NCBI RefSeq assembly: GCF_013179285.1
Contig: NZ_WVNW01000002.1
Span: forward strand, 248,001 to 312,000
Reading direction: 5' to 3'
From: Roseobacter sp. HKCCD6576-2
GTDB lineage: Bacteria; Pseudomonadota; Alphaproteobacteria; Rhodobacterales; Rhodobacteraceae
DNA: 64,000 nucleotides
Shown: in pieces, positions 61,453 to 64,000 of the stretch
Position numbering within the stretch: position 1 is the stretch's first letter
How the letters are laid out: every line of letters starts with the position of its first letter
Program-made: the position numbers and the translations under genes
The notes under the pieces: model-generated
What the model saw: only the letters and a program-made list of their open reading frames with translations
Told to the model about the DNA's origin: nothing
Database searches by the model: none

Positions 61453-62352
61453 TCAGCCACCCAGATATGGAGTAACGATAAGGTCGGCTGTGCCCTTCCA
61501 AGGGTTCGAGCCGCCGCCGTCGTTCACTTCGGAATTGACGATCTTTGCCGCCGCTTCTTCCAGATCGGGACCGACAACCAGTGTGGACGGGTTCACACCC
61601 ATGATCCGGCCCTCATTCCCGCGCAGTTTCATCATGGCGGCGCGGGCGGCAGCGTAGTTGTCAGAGGTCAAAGGTTGCTTGCTACCGTAGGCGAATTGCC
61701 AGAGGCCAAAACCTGCGTTGACGCGGGCGCGGACGCCCATCTTGTATTTGTCTGTCATGAAGACTTCATTGTCGTCATGGCGGTTCACGCGGGTGAACTC
61801 GTATTTCTCGCGCTCTTGCCAGATGATCGGCTTGATTGGGCGTGTGGTGTCCAGAAGGAACCAAGGTTGATCCGTGCCATCGGCCATATTGCTTACAGTA
61901 ACGACATCGCCCGCCGCATCTTTGGTCGGATGATCCGTGTCAAAGAAGAACTGACCGTCATAGCAAGTCACTGTGAAACCATCGGCCAGCATGGCAAACA
62001 CCAGTTCGTCGGGATGCTGGCGGGCACGATGCCCCATCTCGGAAACCATCGGCTTGAAGATGCCTAAACGGTCGTCGGAGAAGTCATCGCGGCCAATAGC
62101 AACCGTGCTTTCGAACTTGCGGTTTTCAATGGTGAAGCCATGCGCGGTCAGGCTCTTGACTTCGCGTTCGCCGTCCAGCCATTCGCGCAGTTGCGGAAAC
62201 TGCCCCAGCCAGCCATATGCCTCGTTCCTCGCAGAACTGGGAACGGTCATCGCAATCTTGTCATAGTAGACGGGCGCGGCGGCGTAGGCGGTCGAGTACA
62301 GCGTCTTGAAGCCGCGAAAGGCGAGATCAACGTTTTCAGGATTAACGATCAT
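61453..62352 (-). CDS. Mu-like major head subunit (gpT family)
   Basis: This 299-residue capsid protein matches gpT: FRGFKTLYSTAYAAAPVYYD, LPQLREWLDGEREVKSL-like region, FESTVAIGRDDFSDDRLGIF, YDGQFFFDTDHPT, PWFLLDTTRPIKPIIWQERE and the C-terminal GVNPSTLVVGPDLEEAAAKI. It forms the shell of the phage head. It starts 20 bases after the Mor-like gene. Full family length, so it may be functional. Confidence 0.92.
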   Translation of the reverse strand: MIVNPENVDLAFRGFKTLYSTAYAAAPVYYDKIAMTVPSSARNEAYGWLGQFPQLREWLDGEREVKSLTAHGFTIENRKFESTVAIGRDDFSDDRLGIFKPMVSEMGHRARQHPDELVFAMLADGFTVTCYDGQFFFDTDHPTKDAAGDVVTVSNMADGTDQPWFLLDTTRPIKPIIWQEREKYEFTRVNRHDDNEVFMTDKYKMGVRARVNAGFGLWQFAYGSKQPLTSDNYAAARAAMMKLRGNEGRIMGVNPSTLVVGPDLEEAAAKIVNSEVNDGGGSNPWKGTADLIVTPYLGG

Positions 62353-62372
62353 GGCGGAGGTTCCTTGAGGGG

Positions 62373-62792
62373 TTAGAGAAAGCCAGCGTCACGCAACCGC
62401 GCTGCCACGCGCTCGACAGTACGGGCGTGGCAATTCAGCTCGCGAGCGATTTGAGGGTGTGACTTGTTTTTGAGGAAAGCCGCGCGGAATGCGGCCATGT
62501 TTCGAGCCGAGCGCGAATGCGGTCCCATCGGGATTTGGGTCGTCCCGTGTCCCAAACGATTATGGAGCCAAGTGAAGATAGTTTCGCCGAGCCGTTCGAA
62601 AACTACCGAACGCTGCATTGCGTTACGCTTGGGCAAGTGCAAAACGCATCCGCCATATGTGCCTGTCAGCTTCCAGACGGCTTCCGGCCCCAGATCGTCC
62701 TCAAGGGCTTCAAGCAACTCACTGACGCGCATATCCAGCGTCAGCATTTCGTCGCAACTTAACAGATGATTATGAACGGGTGTTTTCGACAT
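62373..62792 (-). CDS. Mor-like transcriptional activator
   Basis: This 139-residue protein has the Mor/C family layout: an acidic helical N-terminal part (TLDMRVSELLEALEDDLGPE), a beta motif (GTYGGCVLHLPKRNA), and a C-terminal helix-turn-helix (HPQIARELNCHARTVERVAA). Mor turns on middle phage genes in Mu. Two tandem palindromes lie just upstream (62804-62844). It directly precedes the head gene, which suggests control of the late genes. Confidence 0.78.
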   Translation of the reverse strand: MSKTPVHNHLLSCDEMLTLDMRVSELLEALEDDLGPEAVWKLTGTYGGCVLHLPKRNAMQRSVVFERLGETIFTWLHNRLGHGTTQIPMGPHSRSARNMAAFRAAFLKNKSHPQIARELNCHARTVERVAARLRDAGFL

Positions 62793-62803
62793 ACCCGGAA
62801 AAT

Positions 62804-62844
62804 ACCGACAGGCGTCGGGGATTAACGGCCCGACAGTTGTCGGG
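62804..62844. promoter_or_regulatory. Tandem palindromic operators upstream of the Mor-like gene
   Basis: The box CCCGACAGTTGTCGGG (62829-62844) is a perfect 7-bp inverted repeat around GT. The related ACCGACAGGCGTCGGG (62804-62819) matches at 13 of 16 bases, 25 bases away start to start. They lie 12-52 bases upstream of the Mor-like start. Confidence 0.7.
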
Positions 62845-62920
62845 ATCAGACATGTAGTGTGAAAGCGTCTGGAAGGACGGTGTCTCCTTCGCGGCTCATG
62901 ACCGGCTGCCCGCTTGGCTC

Positions 62921-62934
62921 AGACGCTTGCGTCT
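62921..62934. promoter_or_regulatory. Palindrome AGACGC-TT-GCGTCT
   Basis: A perfect 6-bp inverted repeat with a 2-base spacer. GCGTCTGGAAGG occurs both here (62929-62940) and at 62865-62876, so the half-site recurs 64 bases away. A repressor site is possible. Confidence 0.45.
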
Positions 62935-63152
62935 GGAAGGTCGTCAACCCTTCACGGCCATTTGGCCGACTTCGACGAATTGGCTCAGGCGCACGATTTG
63001 GATAGCAAACAGGACGCATTCTGGCAACGATACAGTGTTGTTACCTCGGAATTCGCCGTTAAACACCATTTAAACGGGGCAGGGGCGCTGTTCCGGTGTT
63101 TTCGGCTGGTAGGGTTGCTAAATTCATGAACCCCGCTTCAGAAACGAAAAGA

Positions 63153-63170
63153 GCGGCGCTCAAGCGCCGC
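63153..63170 (-). terminator. Terminator after the GemA-like gene
   Basis: On the minus strand GCGGCGCT pairs with AGCGCCGC around TG (63153-63170), followed in the direction of reading by CTCTTTTCGTTTC. It lies 22 bases after the stop of the GemA-like gene. Confidence 0.8.
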
Positions 63171-63192
63171 CCCTCAATTCATAGCATATTAA

Positions 63193-63606
63193 TCAAGCCG
63201 CACGGGACTTCATCGCCTTGAGAGCAGTAATTGCCCGCTGGGCTTGCGATTTGGTCATGAAGCGCAAACTGGATATCTTGAATGTGCGAAAGAGCCATTT
63301 GTTCAACTCACTCTCGCCTTCATAGGCGGCCCGGGTGTATTCGCGCCAGATCGTGCGGATCAGTTCAAGCTGGGCGAAACTCGCCATGCCGGGGCGATTG
63401 CCGTAATTCTCACCTTTCGCCAAGAGCGGTGCAAAGCCCAGATATTCGAAAAGCCCCATCATTGCGTTAAACCCGGCTTGATCCAACTCGGTTGAACTGG
63501 TTACACCCGCAACCTCAGTCAAAGCGCAGCGGTATTCCGCATCATTCAGCCCGAGTTTGTTCTTTGCCACATGCAGAACGGTAATGTGTTTTCGACTAAG
63601 CGGCAT
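63193..63606 (-). CDS. GemA-like (gp16 family) phage regulatory protein
   Basis: This 137-residue protein matches the GemA/gp16 family of Mu-like phages: ITVLHVAKNKLGLNDAEYRC, MMGLFEYLGFAPL, GMASFAQLELIRTIWREYTR and SLRFMTKSQAQRAITALKAM. GemA modulates host gene expression and DNA relaxation in Mu. ATG 63606 is used; it overlaps the stop of the upstream gene by 11 bases. Confidence 0.85.
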   Translation of the reverse strand: MPLSRKHITVLHVAKNKLGLNDAEYRCALTEVAGVTSSTELDQAGFNAMMGLFEYLGFAPLLAKGENYGNRPGMASFAQLELIRTIWREYTRAAYEGESELNKWLFRTFKISSLRFMTKSQAQRAITALKAMKSRAA

Positions 63607-63877
63607 TGCGAACCTCTGTTTTGAGATTGAGGCCAAACTTGGCAAGGCACTCGCCTTCCTTCTCAGCTGCATGCTTCATCGCACGTCCAAGTAAGGAAAA
63701 CAGGGCGATCAGGTTGCCCGTGTTTTCGGGATTGTCGAGAGAGCCAGTGGACATTCCGTTTTCCACCATGCCGAGCACATTGCCCATGAAATGAAAGACG
63801 TACTGCACCTCTTGCGCGGCGATTTTGAGTTCCGCCGCCTCAGCTTGTGTCAGTTCGATTTGGATTGTTTTGCTCAT
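63596..63877 (-). CDS. Small phage protein of unknown function
   Basis: This 93-residue soluble protein (MSKTIQIELTQAEAAELKIA; GNVLGMVENGMSTGSLDNPE; ALFSLLGRAMKHAAEKEGEC) is helical and charged. It overlaps both neighbours (11 bases with gemA, 4 with the gene upstream), so it is part of the tightly packed early phage operon. I recognise no domain. Confidence 0.75.
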   Translation of the reverse strand: MSKTIQIELTQAEAAELKIAAQEVQYVFHFMGNVLGMVENGMSTGSLDNPENTGNLIALFSLLGRAMKHAAEKEGECLAKFGLNLKTEVRNAA

Positions 63878-64000
63878 GATGCCCTCTTTCCGTCCAGCTT
63901 CATATCAATGATAGCGGCCTTGAGATGCTCATGGCCGGGCATCTTGTCGCCCGCAAAGAGCGTGGCAATCCGAATGACGTTCTCGACATTGCGCAAGCCG
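63874..64000 (-). CDS. Phage early protein, C-terminal fragment (runs off the right edge)
   Basis: The last 42 codons of a gene read from beyond the edge: GLRNVENVIRIATLFAGDKM, PGHEHLKAAIIDMKLDGKRA and S, then TGA at 63874-63876. It overlaps the next start by 4 bases (ATGA). Too short to identify. Confidence 0.6.
   Translation of the reverse strand, partial: GLRNVENVIRIATLFAGDKMPGHEHLKAAIIDMKLDGKRAS

Larger units (their letters stand above)
62793..63192 (-). other. 400-bp regulatory region between gemA and the Mor-like gene
   Basis: No well-supported gene. It contains, from the Mor-like start outward, two tandem 16-bp palindromes, a 12-base direct repeat with an internal palindrome (62865-62940), and the gemA terminator (63153-63170). 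Small frames exist but lack ribosome binding sites. Confidence 0.6.
60056..64000 (-). mobile_element. Mu-like prophage, partial (continues beyond the right edge)
   Basis: All genes from 60056 to the right edge read leftward. They include a GemA-like protein, a Mor-like activator, a Mu gpT major head protein and a Mu protease (protein I type), plus proteins of unknown function. Terminase, portal, tail and lysis genes are not seen between the activator and the head protein, so the element is deleted or rearranged. The left border lies between 59630 and 60056. Confidence 0.85.

Noticed and set aside
62944-63069. 41-codon minus-strand frame (MVFNGEFRGNNTVSLPECVL...) in the phage control region
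   Set aside because: No ribosome binding site and it overlaps repeated palindromic sequence; a chance frame is more likely.

Overview
The window looks like a chromosome segment of a GC-rich marine alphaproteobacterium of the Rhodobacterales (roseobacter group). The signs are a Usg protein, TRAP and dipeptide-type ABC transporters, an RTX protein with a C-terminal Hint domain, a B12-dependent ribonucleotide reductase, a dimethylglycine-dehydrogenase-like enzyme, the alphaproteobacterial envelope cluster with lpxI, and a Mu-like prophage remnant. The organism is inferred from gene content only; species cannot be read from the sequence.

Layout. 1-5.6 kb: start of gyrA, usg, an arginine/citrulline-to-proline cassette (arginase, CtlX-type hydrolase, ornithine cyclodeaminase) facing an Lrp-type regulator, then dsbB and a DedA-like membrane protein. 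5.9-10.3 kb: a TRAP transporter operon with a flavin monooxygenase between its binding protein and permeases. 10.4-14.8 kb: tRNA-Leu(CAA), a 0.9-kb stretch of unclear content, and an RTX-Hint protein of 1097 residues. 14.8-25.2 kb: a MobA-like nucleotidyltransferase without a standard start codon, a dimethylglycine-dehydrogenase-like enzyme, a CorC-like protein, xerD, a secreted protein of unknown function with a microprotein before it, aroK-aroB, gpt and fabI. 25.3-31.6 kb: pdxH, a double cold-shock-domain protein, a DUF192 protein, tRNA-Pro(UGG), and nrdJ behind a pair of NrdR-like boxes. 31.8-39.4 kb: a peptide-type ABC transporter with a fused double ATPase, and an AraC regulator. 39.4-52.6 kb: miaA divergent from pyrH-frr-uppS-cdsA-dxr-rseP-bamA-skp-fabZ-lpxA-lpxI-lpxB. 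This cluster links ribosome recycling, isoprenoid and phospholipid precursors, outer-membrane protein assembly and lipid A synthesis. 52.6-59.6 kb: a YbaK-type deacylase, an NTF2-like protein, glnE, two proteins of unknown function, a GlxA-type regulator and a class II DAHP synthase. 60.06-64.0 kb: part of a Mu-like prophage, read leftwards and continuing past the right edge.

The most notable signals outside the genes are these. A two-hairpin intergenic element occurs at least three times at gene ends. The cold-shock gene has two mutually exclusive hairpins in its leader. A nested-helix rod lies after nrdJ. Tandem palindromic boxes sit in front of the Mor-like phage regulator. A 45-codon membrane microprotein may lie between rseP and bamA. 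I did not find a clear new defence or metabolic system; the findings are mostly regulatory elements and small genes.
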